From positions 62,001 to 126,000 of the forward strand of contig CBDCZY010000004.1 in NCBI GenBank assembly GCA_965224745.1: a DNA stretch of 64,000 nt, written 5' to 3'. The notes beneath the pieces are model-generated. The model did not search any database, was not told where the DNA came from, and was given only the letters and a program-made list of their open reading frames with translations. This stretch comes from CBDCZY01 sp965224745. Its GTDB lineage: Bacteria > Pseudomonadota > Gammaproteobacteria > Methylococcales > Methylomonadaceae. This document shows, piece after piece, positions 18,594 through 27,721 of the stretch (position 1 is its first letter; each line of letters opens with the position of its first letter). The position numbers and the translations under genes are program-made.

Positions 18594-19811
18594 ATGCCAA
18601 ATTACAGTATCAAAGCTGCCAATAAAGAGGGGGGCATTATTGAAGAATACCGTATTGCGGTAGACGAGCAATCGTTGATTAAGGATTTGCAGCACGAAGG
18701 GTTGATGCCGATCCAGGTCAAGCCAGCCGGCTTTGGCATATCGCGGTGGTTTAAATTTAGTCAGTCTAAGCAGGTATTATCACCTAAAGACATTATCTTA
18801 TTTACCCGAGAATTGGCTACTTTGTTAGAAGCCGGTTTACCGTTAGATCGGTCGTTAACGGTTTTAAAAGAATTGACAGGTAAAGAAACCAAGTTATTTG
18901 GTTTTGTAGAAGAAGTTTTACAGAAAGTAAAAGGTGGGTCGACCTTGTCTAGCGCCTTAGAAAGCCAATCAGAAGATTTTTCCAGATTTTATTTAAACAT
19001 GCTGAAAGCAGGTGAAGCGGGAGGCAGTGTCGAAGACGTCCTGAACCGAATGGCCGAATATTTAGAAAAATCGAAAGAACTTAGAGATACAGTAAGTACT
19101 GCCATGATCTATCCAGCCATATTGGTTGTTATGGCACTGGGTTCCGTTTTTTTATTGCTGACTTTTGTCGTTCCTCAATTTACCGAAATGTTTGAAAGCG
19201 CAGGCAAAGAACTGCCTGTTCCTACGCAAATTGTAGTAGGAGTAGCCGAGTGGTTGCAAAGTTATTGGTGGGTGTTATTGGTTGCTTTTGTGCTGCTGGG
19301 AATGTACATCAGGTCTGTCAAGGCTAGTCCGGTCAAAAAAGCCGTTTGGGATCAGCGAGTGCTTAAACTTCCTTTCGCAGGTGACATTATTAGAACAATG
19401 GAAACCGCTAATTTGAGTCGAACCCTTGGAACTTTGCTCGGAAATGGTGTTCCGATCTTGAGAGCGCTTTCCATCGTTAAGGAAACAGTCAATAATTTCG
19501 TCTTGTCACAAGCCCTTGATAAAGCAGAAAAAAACTTAAAGCAAGGCAAGAACATGAGTGGCGCTATGATTGAATCCGGTCAATTCCCAAAAATGGCGAT
19601 GCAGATGATCAAAATGGGCGAAGAAACAGGTCGTATGGAAGAAATGCTTCTGAGAGTTGCAACCACCTACGATAAAGAACTTAAAGTAACTATTCAAAGA
19701 ATGTTAGCGTTGTTAGAGCCAGTTCTCATTGTGGTGTTGGGCTTGTTAATAGCCGGTATCATAATTTCCATTTTGATGGCTATTCTGAGTGTCAATGATT
19801 TAGCATTTTAA
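18594..19811 (+). CDS. gspF: Type II secretion inner-membrane platform protein GspF
   Basis: 405 residues, the family norm. Two repeated T2SSF domains each with a conserved helical block (FTRELATLLEAGLPLDRSL and LSRTLGTLLGNGVPILRAL) and three membrane helices, the last ending VLGLLIAGIIISILMAIL. It forms the inner-membrane platform contacting GspE and GspL. The start lies four bases after gspE, so translation is probably coupled. Confidence 0.96.
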   Translation: MPNYSIKAANKEGGIIEEYRIAVDEQSLIKDLQHEGLMPIQVKPAGFGISRWFKFSQSKQVLSPKDIILFTRELATLLEAGLPLDRSLTVLKELTGKETKLFGFVEEVLQKVKGGSTLSSALESQSEDFSRFYLNMLKAGEAGGSVEDVLNRMAEYLEKSKELRDTVSTAMIYPAILVVMALGSVFLLLTFVVPQFTEMFESAGKELPVPTQIVVGVAEWLQSYWWVLLVAFVLLGMYIRSVKASPVKKAVWDQRVLKLPFAGDIIRTMETANLSRTLGTLLGNGVPILRALSIVKETVNNFVLSQALDKAEKNLKQGKNMSGAMIESGQFPKMAMQMIKMGEETGRMEEMLLRVATTYDKELKVTIQRMLALLEPVLIVVLGLLIAGIIISILMAILSVNDLAF

Positions 19812-19849
19812 TTTTTTAGATAAAACTCTTTTGAAAAGGGAGATAAATT

Positions 19850-20293
19850 TTGAGTATCGCACCAAAACAAATGAAAAAACTTGCTTCCACCCGCGGCTTT
19901 ACCTTGATTGAACTGTTGGTGGTTTTGGCCATAATCGGTCTTTTGGCAGGATTGGTAGGCCCCAAAGTAATGAAGCATTTAGGCGGAGCCAAAACTAAAT
20001 CAGCTAAAGTACAGATTGAAGGGTTAGCTGCCGCGATGGATATGTATCGCCTGGATGTTGGAGTATATCCCTCATCCGAGGAAGGTTTGGTCGCGTTAAT
20101 TAGTAATCCAGGGGATGTGAGAGGGTGGAATGGCCCTTATCTAAGAAAAAATAAAATTCCCAAGGATCCTTGGAACCGGGATTACAGATACCAATCACCA
20201 GGAGAACATGGAAAATTCGATCTGTACACTTTTGGTGCAGATGATAACGAAGGTGGCGAAGGAGAAGACCAGGATATTGCTAGCTGGGAATAA
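19850..20293 (+). CDS. gspG: Major pseudopilin GspG
   Basis: 147 residues starting at TTG 19850, supported by an AGGGAG site eight bases upstream; an internal ATG at 19871 lacks one. The leader ends TRG before the methylated phenylalanine in FTLIELLVVLAIIGLLAGLVGPKVM, the class III prepilin signature. The globular part has the GspG pattern MYRLDVGVYPSSEEGLVAL and the calcium-loop region WNRDYRYQSPGEHGKFDLYTFGADD. It is the main subunit of the type II secretion pseudopilus. Confidence 0.95.
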   Translation: MSIAPKQMKKLASTRGFTLIELLVVLAIIGLLAGLVGPKVMKHLGGAKTKSAKVQIEGLAAAMDMYRLDVGVYPSSEEGLVALISNPGDVRGWNGPYLRKNKIPKDPWNRDYRYQSPGEHGKFDLYTFGADDNEGGEGEDQDIASWE

Positions 20294-20296
20294 CAG

Positions 20297-20803
20297 TTGT
20301 CTGAAATCACTAAGCCCGGTTTTCTAAAGCCTTGTCAAATGACACAGGATAGTATGTATGCCAGTGAAAATAGTGGGTTTTCGCTAGTCGAAATGCTACT
20401 TGTTCTAGTTATTGCGGTGATGGGTTTTGCTGTTGCTGGCCCAAGCATCATGTCTGGGCGAGCGAATGCAGAATTAAAGAGTTCGGCCAGAGATGTGGCG
20501 TCAGCCCTTCGGTTTTTGAGAGGTAATGCGCTCACAACGGGCAAGGAAACCAAGCTAGATCTAAGCTTGAATGATAACTCCTATCAGCTGACAGGAAAAA
20601 ATAGAACTTACAAAATCTCGAAGGATATCGCAATTACCTTATTTACAGCACAAAAAGAAATAACAGATGACGGACTCGGTAGTATCCGCTTCTTCCCCGA
20701 TGGGTCATCAACGGGCGGCCGAGTAACGCTCGAAAGTAACAATAACAAAAGGTTGGTTGATGTAAATTGGTTGACTGGGCAGGTTGAAATTCTTGAGGAA
20801 TAA
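20297..20803 (+). CDS. gspH: Minor pseudopilin GspH
   Basis: Up to 168 residues. The prepilin motif SGFSLVEMLLVLVIAVMGF is preceded by a 27-residue leader if the TTG at 20297 is used (three bases after gspG, with GGGA upstream). ATG codons at 20339 and 20354 would give leaders of 13 and 8 residues, more usual for pseudopilins, and 20354 follows an AGGA, so the true start is uncertain. The C-terminal half has the GspH/FimT block SIRFFPDGSSTGGRVTLES. Minor subunit of the pseudopilus tip. Confidence 0.88.
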   Translation: MSEITKPGFLKPCQMTQDSMYASENSGFSLVEMLLVLVIAVMGFAVAGPSIMSGRANAELKSSARDVASALRFLRGNALTTGKETKLDLSLNDNSYQLTGKNRTYKISKDIAITLFTAQKEITDDGLGSIRFFPDGSSTGGRVTLESNNNKRLVDVNWLTGQVEILEE

Positions 20804-21206
20804 TTTAATTCATAAGTCTTCTCAAGGGTTTTCTTTATTAGAAATCTTGGTTGCATTCTCTATTCTTGCCATTTCCCTGGGAGTATTGCTGAAAGTTTTC
20901 TCATCGGGTGTTAGAACCGCCATAGTATCAGAGGAATACGCACAAGCAGTGCAAATAGCTGATTCCCTGCTTGCTCAAACCGGTGTAGAAGAACCTCTGG
21001 AAGAAACTGAAAAACAAGGTGACGTTGGAGGTGTCTATGCCTGGACAGTCAGCGTTAGGCTATTTGAGCCAGAGTTAGAAAACTACAATATGGATTTGCT
21101 TCCAGTTGTGCCTTATTTGATATCAGTCGTAGTAGATTGGCAAGAGATAAATAACAATCGAACGGTAGAATTGACAACACTTAGACTCGCAACCAAAAAG
21201 CCATGA
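20784..21206 (+). CDS. gspI: Minor pseudopilin GspI
   Basis: About 140 residues; TTG at 20784 overlaps gspH by 20 bases, and a second TTG at 20793 is possible. The cleavage motif is SSQG before FSLLEILVAFSILAISLGVLL, with the glutamate at +5. The soluble part has AQAVQIADSLLAQTGVEEPL, matching the GspI pattern A..iA.nll. It is the initiating minor pseudopilin that binds GspJ and GspK. Confidence 0.9.
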   Translation: MKFLRNNLIHKSSQGFSLLEILVAFSILAISLGVLLKVFSSGVRTAIVSEEYAQAVQIADSLLAQTGVEEPLEETEKQGDVGGVYAWTVSVRLFEPELENYNMDLLPVVPYLISVVVDWQEINNNRTVELTTLRLATKKP

Positions 21207-21886
21207 TCAACCCCAAAAAAAACAATCAGCAAGGTTTCACCTTGATTGAAGTACTCATAGCGATGAGTCTGCTAGGGATCATGATGGTTTTGTTGTTTAG
21301 TAGTTTAAGGACTTGTGTCAGAAACTGGGATGCGGGTGAAGAAAAAATGATTAAGGTTAGCAGAATGTCCTCGGTGCAACATTTTTTTAGAACACGGTTG
21401 TCTGAAGTCAAGCCCATGATGGACGACTTTTCTGGGGATGACGATGAATCGGTGTTTGCCTTCCAAGGCACAGAAGAGACATTACAGTTTGTGTCATCTC
21501 TGCCAGCAAGTAGCGGCAGACAAGGGTTGCAATTGTTTAATGTCGGGCTCAAATCAGCATCTCGATCTGGCTCTTCGTCTTTATATGTTAACCTTACCCC
21601 TTTCTTACCTACCGCTAATGATGAAGAATGGGCAGAGGATGAAGTGATTGTGCTTGAAGGGGTAGACCAAATAAAATTTTCATATTTAGGCTCAGAAAGT
21701 TTGAATGAAGAACCTGAATGGTTAGAAGATTGGGAAGAAAAATTTAAGTTGCCGATGCTCATTAAAATTTCGATCAGCTTGGCAGATGAAACAATTTGGC
21801 CTGATATGTACATAGCACCTAAATCTACCCAAGGGCCAGCCAACGGCAACCCATTTGGTGTTGTTAATGATCAATTTGCTTTCTAA
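21203..21886 (+). CDS. gspJ: Minor pseudopilin GspJ
   Basis: 227 residues with ATG overlapping the gspI stop by four bases. Leader MINPKKNNQQG then FTLIEVLIAMSLLGIMMVLLFSSL. The soluble domain (about residues 40-200) has the GspJ-like tail with WPDMYIAPKSTQG. It sits in the tip complex of the pseudopilus with GspI and GspK. Confidence 0.9.
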   Translation: MINPKKNNQQGFTLIEVLIAMSLLGIMMVLLFSSLRTCVRNWDAGEEKMIKVSRMSSVQHFFRTRLSEVKPMMDDFSGDDDESVFAFQGTEETLQFVSSLPASSGRQGLQLFNVGLKSASRSGSSSLYVNLTPFLPTANDEEWAEDEVIVLEGVDQIKFSYLGSESLNEEPEWLEDWEEKFKLPMLIKISISLADETIWPDMYIAPKSTQGPANGNPFGVVNDQFAF

Positions 21887-21893
21887 TCAATAG

Positions 21894-22862
21894 ATGACAA
21901 GACAATCAGATGCCACTCGCCAGAAGGGCATGGCACTTATTCTTGTGCTATGGGTCATGGTATTGTTGATCATTATGGCCGGCAGTTTCTCATTGACTAT
22001 GCAACGAGAACTGTCTGTCGTAGGGAATGTTAGGGATAAGGCCCAAACTTTAGCCTTGGCAGAGGCTGGAATTCACTACTCTGTATTAATGTTGCTAAAT
22101 CCTAGTGAAATTGATAGGTGGAAATCCAACGCCAGTATTTATCAGGTAAATTTCAATGATACCCAAATCAGAATCCGGTTAATGCAAGAGTCAGGTAAAA
22201 TTGATATCAACAAAGCCGAAATTCCATTATTAACGACTCTGATGCAAGCGGCAGGGGTTGAAGATATTGATGAGATTAGCAGATACGTTGACGCGATAAT
22301 GGATTGGCGAGACAATGACACGCTAAGGCGTCTAAATGGAGCAGAGGAAGACGAATATCAAGACGCAAAATTAAAATATGCGCCGACTAATAAACCTTTT
22401 TCATCTATTGAGGATTTACAACTAGTGCTTGGTATCACACCTGAAATGTATAAAAGGTTGGAGCCATTGGTGACGGTCTATTCCAAACAGGCAAGTATTG
22501 ATCCCAGTGAAGCGCCACAAAGTTTATTACGGGGCCTGCCAGATATTGAAGAATCGGTGGTTGATGACTACTTGGAGCAACGTGTCGAAAGTATAAGAAA
22601 TCAAGTTCCTGTTCCGGCTTTTCCTACGACACCCGGTGTTCAGGGAGGAAATAGTAACATCGGTGTCTATACTATTTTATCAGAAGCCAAACTTGCTAAT
22701 GGGTCGGTGGGTAAAGTCAAAGCAGTCATCAAAAAAGAATTAGATCCAAATGGTGGTCCTTTTCAGGTATTAGACTGGAAACAAGGAAATGTCCTTGAAG
22801 GATCTTTATTTAATGAGAACAATGACAAATTAGTAATTAATTCTAACGATGGTCAAACTTGA
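21894..22862 (+). CDS. gspK: Minor pseudopilin GspK (tip)
   Basis: 322 residues. It has the GspK-type processing site RQKG before MALILVLWVMVLLIIMAGSF, lacking the usual Phe+1/Glu+5, which is a known hallmark of this subunit. The large domain includes SGKIDINKAEIPLLTTL, a helix-hairpin-like region and FSSIEDLQLVLGITPEMYKRLEPLVTVYS. It caps the pseudopilus. It overlaps gspL by 14 bases. Confidence 0.92.
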   Translation: MTRQSDATRQKGMALILVLWVMVLLIIMAGSFSLTMQRELSVVGNVRDKAQTLALAEAGIHYSVLMLLNPSEIDRWKSNASIYQVNFNDTQIRIRLMQESGKIDINKAEIPLLTTLMQAAGVEDIDEISRYVDAIMDWRDNDTLRRLNGAEEDEYQDAKLKYAPTNKPFSSIEDLQLVLGITPEMYKRLEPLVTVYSKQASIDPSEAPQSLLRGLPDIEESVVDDYLEQRVESIRNQVPVPAFPTTPGVQGGNSNIGVYTILSEAKLANGSVGKVKAVIKKELDPNGGPFQVLDWKQGNVLEGSLFNENNDKLVINSNDGQT

Positions 22863-23958
22863 TTCGAACATAAATATTGATATACCAGCTTTTTTTCGCT
22901 GGTGGGGCAGTGAGCTCGCTTTCCTGGTGCCTGAGAAAATTAAGGATTTTTTTGTATACACTAAGGGGCAATTGATATTAAGGCCGTCTAAAGAAAGTTT
23001 AACAATAATTATCAGAGAAAATGGTGAAGAAGAATTAATCGGACCACTGGAGCTAAATAAATACGGGCGGGAATTTTTCAAAAATCAGCTCAATAAAAGA
23101 GCTGAACTTAGAGAAAGTGAGACCATTCTGAGCCTGCCTGATAGCTATGCGGCGCAAAAAAAAGTATTTTTACCCATAGTTGCGGCTGATAATTTAAAGC
23201 AGGTGATAACGTATGAACTTGATAAATTCACACCATTTACTCCTGAACAAGTCTATTTCGATACCCAGCGATTGGATGGCAAAGGTTCGCAGGAACAACT
23301 CGAAGCACTCATTGTTTTTTCGCCTAAAGAAAAATTAGATGTACTCTTTGAAGAGTTAAAATCCTGGCAATTAACACCGCAAATTGTTGAATACGAAAAA
23401 GTTCCTAGTTACAAAGATGGTCGTTATAGTTACAATTTACTACCTTCATGGGCCAGGAAAAAGAAAGATAAATTACCCAAGGTCTTTGAAATGGTGCTGC
23501 TGGTATTATTCTTAACGTTTTTATCTGCCATGTTGATTATGCCTGTATGGCGGGAGTATTCTGCCGTTAAAACGCTTGAAGGTGCGGTACAAAATGCCGG
23601 TGTGGCTGCTGAGAAAGTCGAATCTGTAAAAACGGAAATCTCATCGTACTATGACGAGGCTCAAAGTTTGATTGACAGAAAAAACTTAACGCCTTCGTTA
23701 GTAGAAATTATGGAGAAGCTTAATAACATTTTGCCAGATAATTCTTGGTTAACGCATTTAAGATATTACAACAAGACATTGCAGGTAAATGGTTTGTCTC
23801 CGGGAGCATCTTCGCTAATCGGCGCCTTGGAAGCGGTGCCTATTTTTAGCAATACCCGTTTTGTCTCACCTGTTACTCAGGATAGACGAACCGGCCTGGA
23901 ACGTTTTCTCATCTCTCTAGATGTCGCTATGGAAAAAGATGGAACTAATTCTAAATAA
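22849..23958 (+). CDS. gspL: Type II secretion protein GspL (actin-like plus PilN-like domain)
   Basis: 369 residues. The cytoplasmic N-terminal part (to about 205) resembles the actin-like domain of GspL/PilM with LPIVAADNLKQVITYELDKFTPFTPEQVYFD. One membrane helix follows (about 217-240, VFEMVLLVLFLTFLSAMLIMPVW), then a coiled-coil and a PilN-like periplasmic domain with LPDNSWLTHLRYYNKTLQVNG. It links GspE to the periplasmic apparatus. Overlaps with gspK and gspM point to tight coupling. Confidence 0.88.
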   Translation: MVKLDSNINIDIPAFFRWWGSELAFLVPEKIKDFFVYTKGQLILRPSKESLTIIIRENGEEELIGPLELNKYGREFFKNQLNKRAELRESETILSLPDSYAAQKKVFLPIVAADNLKQVITYELDKFTPFTPEQVYFDTQRLDGKGSQEQLEALIVFSPKEKLDVLFEELKSWQLTPQIVEYEKVPSYKDGRYSYNLLPSWARKKKDKLPKVFEMVLLVLFLTFLSAMLIMPVWREYSAVKTLEGAVQNAGVAAEKVESVKTEISSYYDEAQSLIDRKNLTPSLVEIMEKLNNILPDNSWLTHLRYYNKTLQVNGLSPGASSLIGALEAVPIFSNTRFVSPVTQDRRTGLERFLISLDVAMEKDGTNSK

Positions 23959-24520
23959 TAAACAACAGCGTTGGGTCGCCGTCGGGTTGCTTCTGGGCTG
24001 CATTGCCTTGTTTGTGTTGGGTGTGCTTTGGCCGTTACTGTCTAAAGGTTTGCAGTATAAAGAAACCATTGATGACTTAACTTTCCGTTTGCAACGTTAT
24101 AATCGCGTTATAGCAAGTCAAGACGAAGTGTTTCAGAAGCATCGAGAGACAAAAAGCTTAATTTCATCCCAAGGCTATTTTAATAACAAAGCAACGGGGT
24201 CGTTAGCCTCTGCAGATCTTCAAAAGTTTGTAAAAGACCTCATTGAAGAAGCTGGCGGGCAATTGACAAGTACCCAAGTTTTGGCGCAGCGTGAAGAAGA
24301 TCAACTCATACGAATTGCTGTAAAAGTCCGGATGAGTGGAGATATTGGCACCATGCAGAAAGTGCTATACGAGATAGAAAACGCAAAACCTTTAATGACC
24401 GTAGAGGAGCTAGACATTAGGCCGGCACGAGGGCGAAGAAACCCTAAAACCAGACGAATTGATCCCAGCAACATCATCTATGTTAATTTTGAAGTAGCCA
24501 ACTTTATGAAAGTAAATTAG
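23921..24520 (+). CDS. gspM: Type II secretion protein GspM
   Basis: 199 residues (193 if the ATG at 23939 is used). A short cytoplasmic start, one membrane helix (WVAVGLLLGCIALFVLGVLW), a coiled-coil stretch and a small ferredoxin-like periplasmic domain ending VEELDIRPARGRRNPKTRR and INFEVANFM-like strands. It resembles the PilO/GspM fold and would pair with GspL. It overlaps gspL by 38 bases. Confidence 0.82.
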   Translation: MSLWKKMELILNNKQQRWVAVGLLLGCIALFVLGVLWPLLSKGLQYKETIDDLTFRLQRYNRVIASQDEVFQKHRETKSLISSQGYFNNKATGSLASADLQKFVKDLIEEAGGQLTSTQVLAQREEDQLIRIAVKVRMSGDIGTMQKVLYEIENAKPLMTVEELDIRPARGRRNPKTRRIDPSNIIYVNFEVANFMKVN

Positions 24521-24522
24521 CC

Positions 24523-25221
24523 ATGGAAATCAAACATGAATATAGATGGTCCCTATTATTGCTGTTGGGATGTTTGGCGCTGCTTATCATCATTGGCGCC
24601 GAATGGCTTTATGTAGAACAATACAGGATCAAGTTTTTAAGCAGAATCAATGCAGTAGAAGGCGTTGCGTTTGATCTTGATAAAGTGCCTGAGTTCAATG
24701 GGTTAAAAAAACCAATCAGCGAGTATGTAAAGATTGCCAATAGACCTCTATTTATTGAAGGACGAAAACCCGTTCCAGAAGAGGAAAAGTTGGATGAAGG
24801 TGAAGTATTAGCCGTTGTGGAGGATTTTGATCTCAGCCTGATTGGAGTCGTTTCTACACCCAAAGGCATCTTTGCATTAATGGAAGATCCAAAAGCTAAA
24901 GACCGCCAGGATCGTTTTTTTAAAGCAAAACAAAATGAACTCATTCATGACTGGGAAGTTGCAAAAATATGGAATGATAAGGTCATAATGAGGCATGACA
25001 AAGAAATAAAAGAAGTCGCGTTAGCCAAACCAAAGCCAAAAAAGTTACCTAAGAAGCGTGCCAAACCAAGGCGAAACCCGTTTGCAAACGCAAAGAAAAA
25101 CAGGCGAAGATCGAGGCCTCAAAATAAAATACCACCTAATCCTGGCAAAATACCAGGGGCGAATGCCAACCTGACGCGGGGCTTAGGTAACCGGTCGAGG
25201 ACAGTTACTCCTCGTCAATAA
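24523..25221 (+). CDS. GspC/GspN-like type II secretion component with basic tail
   Basis: 232 residues. One N-terminal membrane helix (WSLLLLLGCLALLIIIGAEWL), then a periplasmic linker with NRPLFIEGRKPV, then a small beta domain (about 105-165) with LSLIGVVSTPKGIFALMEDP and WNDKVIMRHDKEIKEVAL, which resembles the HR domain of GspC/PilP. The C-terminus is remarkable: about 60 residues dominated by lysine, arginine, proline and asparagine. No other gspC occurs in the operon and this gene lies directly before gspD, so it probably supplies the GspC link to the secretin. The exact family (GspC, GspN or PilP-like) is not settled by reading alone. Confidence 0.72.
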   Translation: MEIKHEYRWSLLLLLGCLALLIIIGAEWLYVEQYRIKFLSRINAVEGVAFDLDKVPEFNGLKKPISEYVKIANRPLFIEGRKPVPEEEKLDEGEVLAVVEDFDLSLIGVVSTPKGIFALMEDPKAKDRQDRFFKAKQNELIHDWEVAKIWNDKVIMRHDKEIKEVALAKPKPKKLPKKRAKPRRNPFANAKKNRRRSRPQNKIPPNPGKIPGANANLTRGLGNRSRTVTPRQ

Positions 25222-25294
25222 TGTTAAACTTATGCATTTACAAGACTATAAGTAGTCGCGGCAAACAGCAACCACTTGCGAAAGCAACACGTTA

Positions 25295-27700
25295 ATGACC
25301 AGAAAAAGCAGATTCATAATGAACATGAAAACGAATAAATTCAAAATTGTAATAGCAATGAGTGCCATGCTGGCGTTAACTGGTTGTGAATACCTGTGGC
25401 CGCAGAAAATAAAAAAGAATATCATTGAAGACGCATTTCAGAAGCCGGATCATCGATCCGCGAACAAGTCTCTTTTTAAGAAACTTGATAATTCCGGAAA
25501 AGAAAAAAAGCAGAAAGAACTGAAGCCGGAAATTCATGTAGGAACAGGAAAATTCTTGTCTTCAAAAACCAATAACTCCCAAAGTAAAAGACCTTCTGGC
25601 GCCAAGGGAAAATATCGGTTGAATTTTGACGATGCTGACTTAGGTGAGGTCGCCAAAGTCATTCTCAGTGATACGCTGGGTGCAAATTACATTTTGAGTC
25701 CTCGGGTTGCCGGCAGAGTGACCCTGCAAACAACCAAAGAATTGACTAAGGAAGAATTGCTGCCTACGCTAGAAATGTTGTTGGAAATGAACAATGCTGC
25801 ATTGGTTAAAAGCGCTTCGGGCGTATACAGAATAGAACCTGCGGCTACTGCACAACAGGGAGCATCAGTAAGAAAAAAGTCGGGTTCAAAGCCTCTGCGC
25901 TCAGGTTATCAAATCCGGGTTTTTCCATTGGAGTATGTTGGCGTTCAGGATATGGTTGAAATACTCAACCCAATATTGCCGCCTAAAGCGGTGACTCGTG
26001 TTGATACCGTCAGGAATATGCTGGTTATTGCAGGCACATCCCAGCAGCTCAGTAATATTCAAGAAACCATTGAGCTTTTTGATGTCAACATGATGGACGG
26101 TATGTCGTTTGGTTTGTTTCCGATGAAAAATGCTGAAGCGACCAAAGTGGTAGAGGAATTAGACGGCATCTTCAGCAAAGATGCAAAGGTCTCGAATCCG
26201 TTTGCCGGCATGTTTCGGTTTTTACCCATCGAAAGATTAAACTCTGTTTTGGTGGTGACGCAGCAGCCGGAGTATTTGGATGCCGTACAAGATTGGGTTA
26301 AAAGACTGGACAAAGCACAAACTGAAGGCGGTGGCGGCGGTGTCGTGGTTTATCATGTGCAAAATGTGGATGCGCTTGAATTAGCCGATACTTTAACCAG
26401 TATTTTTGGCGGCGCTTCCTCGTCGCCCAGAAAAGATCCTTCTGTTGCAGGAGGTTTGCAAGGGCAATCCATATCCAATAGAAAAGATAACAAAAATAAG
26501 AAAAAGGAAACAAGGCGAGGGGCTAAAAAGGCGGGACAAGGAACAGGTCAGTTCGAGGGTATTAGTATTATTGCGGATGAAGGGAATAATTCACTGATTA
26601 TCATGGCCAACCCTCAGCAATATGGCATTATTAAGCAAATTGTTCTCCAGCTAGATATTATGCCATTGCAAGTTTTGATAGATGCTAAAATCATCTCGGT
26701 AGACTTAAAAGATGACCTACAATACGGCGTTAAATGGTTGTTTGAAAATAGGTTGTCAGGCAGCTACGATGGCCAGGGTGGGTTATTTGGTATAGGCGAA
26801 ACTTTGGTGAATCAAGCTGCGGATGTTGCAGCCACGGGTTTTACTTATGGAGTGTTAAATAAGGGATCTGATGTTCGCATTATCCTTGAAGCTCTGGCTA
26901 CCGATAGTTTACTTAATGTTATTTCGACACCATCTTTGATGGTGCTGAATAATAAAGAAGCAAAAATTCATGTCGGTGACAGTGTCCCCATTCGTACTAA
27001 TCAATCACAACCTACCAATACACTGGTACCAACGAATACAGGCTTACTGGGAAATAATAACAATGCAGCGTTGAGTGGGGTTTTGACCAGCGGTATCCAA
27101 ATGTTGGATACAGGGATCGATCTTACAGTAACCCCCCGGGTCAACTCTAGTGGGCTGGTTATCATGGAAGTTGCACAACAATTTAATAATGCCATTCCAT
27201 CAGAACGAACTTCTGGAATTGATTCGCCAACCATCCAAGAGAAAGAAATTACCAGTACTGTCGCTGTGCATGATGGTGAAACACTGGTTTTGGGAGGGTT
27301 GATATCAGATAATGAGAATGAAAGCAAGACTGGTATCCCTCTGCTAAGCAAAATTCCTTTAATAGGCTCCCTTTTTTCCAGTACAACTAAATCGTATACA
27401 AAATCAGAATTAATCATTTTAATTACGCCGAGGGTTGTCGCAAGGAAAGAAGATGCAAGAGATATCACCAATGAATACAAGCGCAGACTTTTGAGTATTT
27501 ATGGTGCATCCTATAATAGTCCTGCGAAAAATAAAGGTGCAAATTATAGAAAGACACGTCAGTCAAGAGGCAACTCCCATCAAGAGCAGCCTTTTAACCA
27601 ACAAGATTTAAAAGAAGAGCTTGATAATCAGCAAAGAATAAAAGGCGAGCCTGATGATTCCAATAAGCTTGAATGGGGCGAGCCCGAGAGAATTCCTTAG
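25295..27700 (+). CDS. gspD: Type II secretion system secretin GspD (lipoprotein)
   Basis: About 801 residues; the internal ATG at 25319 is an alternative start. It has a lipoprotein signal ending LALTGC, unusual because many GspD proteins have a cleaved Sec signal and use a pilotin. Domains: N0 (LNFDDADLGEVAKVILSDTL), N1 (FPLEYVGVQDMVEILNPILP), N2 and N3 with a low-complexity insert, then the secretin core VISTPSLMVLNNKEAKIHVG and TLVLGGLISDNE to ELIILITPRVV, and a hydrophilic tail. It forms the outer-membrane channel. Self-lipidation may replace a GspS pilotin, none of which is seen here. Confidence 0.94.
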   Translation: MTRKSRFIMNMKTNKFKIVIAMSAMLALTGCEYLWPQKIKKNIIEDAFQKPDHRSANKSLFKKLDNSGKEKKQKELKPEIHVGTGKFLSSKTNNSQSKRPSGAKGKYRLNFDDADLGEVAKVILSDTLGANYILSPRVAGRVTLQTTKELTKEELLPTLEMLLEMNNAALVKSASGVYRIEPAATAQQGASVRKKSGSKPLRSGYQIRVFPLEYVGVQDMVEILNPILPPKAVTRVDTVRNMLVIAGTSQQLSNIQETIELFDVNMMDGMSFGLFPMKNAEATKVVEELDGIFSKDAKVSNPFAGMFRFLPIERLNSVLVVTQQPEYLDAVQDWVKRLDKAQTEGGGGGVVVYHVQNVDALELADTLTSIFGGASSSPRKDPSVAGGLQGQSISNRKDNKNKKKETRRGAKKAGQGTGQFEGISIIADEGNNSLIIMANPQQYGIIKQIVLQLDIMPLQVLIDAKIISVDLKDDLQYGVKWLFENRLSGSYDGQGGLFGIGETLVNQAADVAATGFTYGVLNKGSDVRIILEALATDSLLNVISTPSLMVLNNKEAKIHVGDSVPIRTNQSQPTNTLVPTNTGLLGNNNNAALSGVLTSGIQMLDTGIDLTVTPRVNSSGLVIMEVAQQFNNAIPSERTSGIDSPTIQEKEITSTVAVHDGETLVLGGLISDNENESKTGIPLLSKIPLIGSLFSSTTKSYTKSELIILITPRVVARKEDARDITNEYKRRLLSIYGASYNSPAKNKGANYRKTRQSRGNSHQEQPFNQQDLKEELDNQQRIKGEPDDSNKLEWGEPERIP

Positions 27701-27721
27701 TAAATTGAATGGCGAGTTTTG

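Noticed and set aside
21226..21849. A 207-codon open frame on the minus strand
   Set aside because: It is the antisense of gspJ; the plus-strand frame has the pseudopilin signature and operon overlap, and the antisense product has no recognisable pattern.
24609..24944. A 111-codon minus-strand frame within the GspC-like gene
   Set aside because: Antisense shadow; the plus strand has the helix, conserved operon position and ribosome context.
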